A stretch of 13,409 nucleotides of DNA, taken from positions 2,243-15,651 of the forward strand of contig DEHG01000102.1 in NCBI GenBank assembly GCA_002351795.1, read 5' to 3'. The notes below the pieces were generated by a model. The model made no database searches and was not told the origin of the DNA. It saw only the letters and a program-made list of their open reading frames with translations. The stretch is from Ruminococcaceae bacterium UBA2806 (GTDB taxonomy: Bacteria; Bacillota; Clostridia; Oscillospirales; Acutalibacteraceae). Shown here in pieces: positions 13,403 to 13,409 of the stretch. The translations under genes were made by a program, and so were the position numbers. Each line of letters begins with the position of its first letter. Position 1 is the stretch's first letter.

Positions 13403-13409
13403 ACCCATA

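Noticed and set aside
13325..13408. Longer reading of the Fur-family protein from 13408
   Set aside because: The extension translates the promoter itself, is not Fur-like, and would start upstream of the predicted RNA start.

Overview
The window looks like chromosomal DNA of a Gram-positive Clostridia-type anaerobe. A Ruminococcus-like (Oscillospiraceae) host is my best guess. The grounds are a perfect CIRCE element in front of groES-groEL, GGAGG-type ribosome sites, sigma-A promoters with 17-bp spacers, a short HisG paired with HisZ, and a zinc-type metal ABC operon led by a Fur-family regulator. The genus is an inference from protein and intergenic style, not from a marker gene. No tRNA, rRNA, CRISPR array or insertion sequence was seen.

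Layout from left to right. (1) 1-1523, minus strand: groES followed by the 5' two-thirds of groEL, with a promoter overlapping CIRCE. (2) 1608-2391, minus: a single gene for a membrane-anchored sugar-phosphate transferase with its own extended -10 promoter and terminator. (3) 2483-9291, minus: a histidine operon in the order hisZ-hisG-hisD-hisC-hisB-hisA-hisI-hisE. Its promoter carries a 14-bp perfect palindrome at the start of transcription. The leader is about 330 nt, and the operon ends in a terminator. hisH and hisF, which normally sit around hisA, are absent. (4) 9291-9985: a 700-bp AT-rich intergenic region that is the most interesting part of the window. It holds two candidate small structured RNAs on the minus strand, each with a 17-bp-spaced promoter and a U-rich end. 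(5) 9986-10375, plus: a small XRE-type regulator, divergent from the larger RNA candidate. (6) 10420-13409, minus: a fur/zur-like regulator followed by lipoprotein, ATPase and permease genes of a zinc/manganese-type ABC importer, translationally coupled. The importer and the XRE gene converge on a shared bidirectional terminator.

How the parts work together. GroES and GroEL form the folding chaperonin, expected to be derepressed on heat shock through HrcA at CIRCE. The his genes cover histidine biosynthesis except imidazole glycerol phosphate synthase, which must be encoded elsewhere if the strain makes its own histidine. The Fur-family protein probably senses the metal carried by the importer it is co-transcribed with. 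The intergenic RNAs have no assigned role. Their compact packing between the XRE gene and the his promoter makes the region worth an Rfam search and an RNA-seq check.
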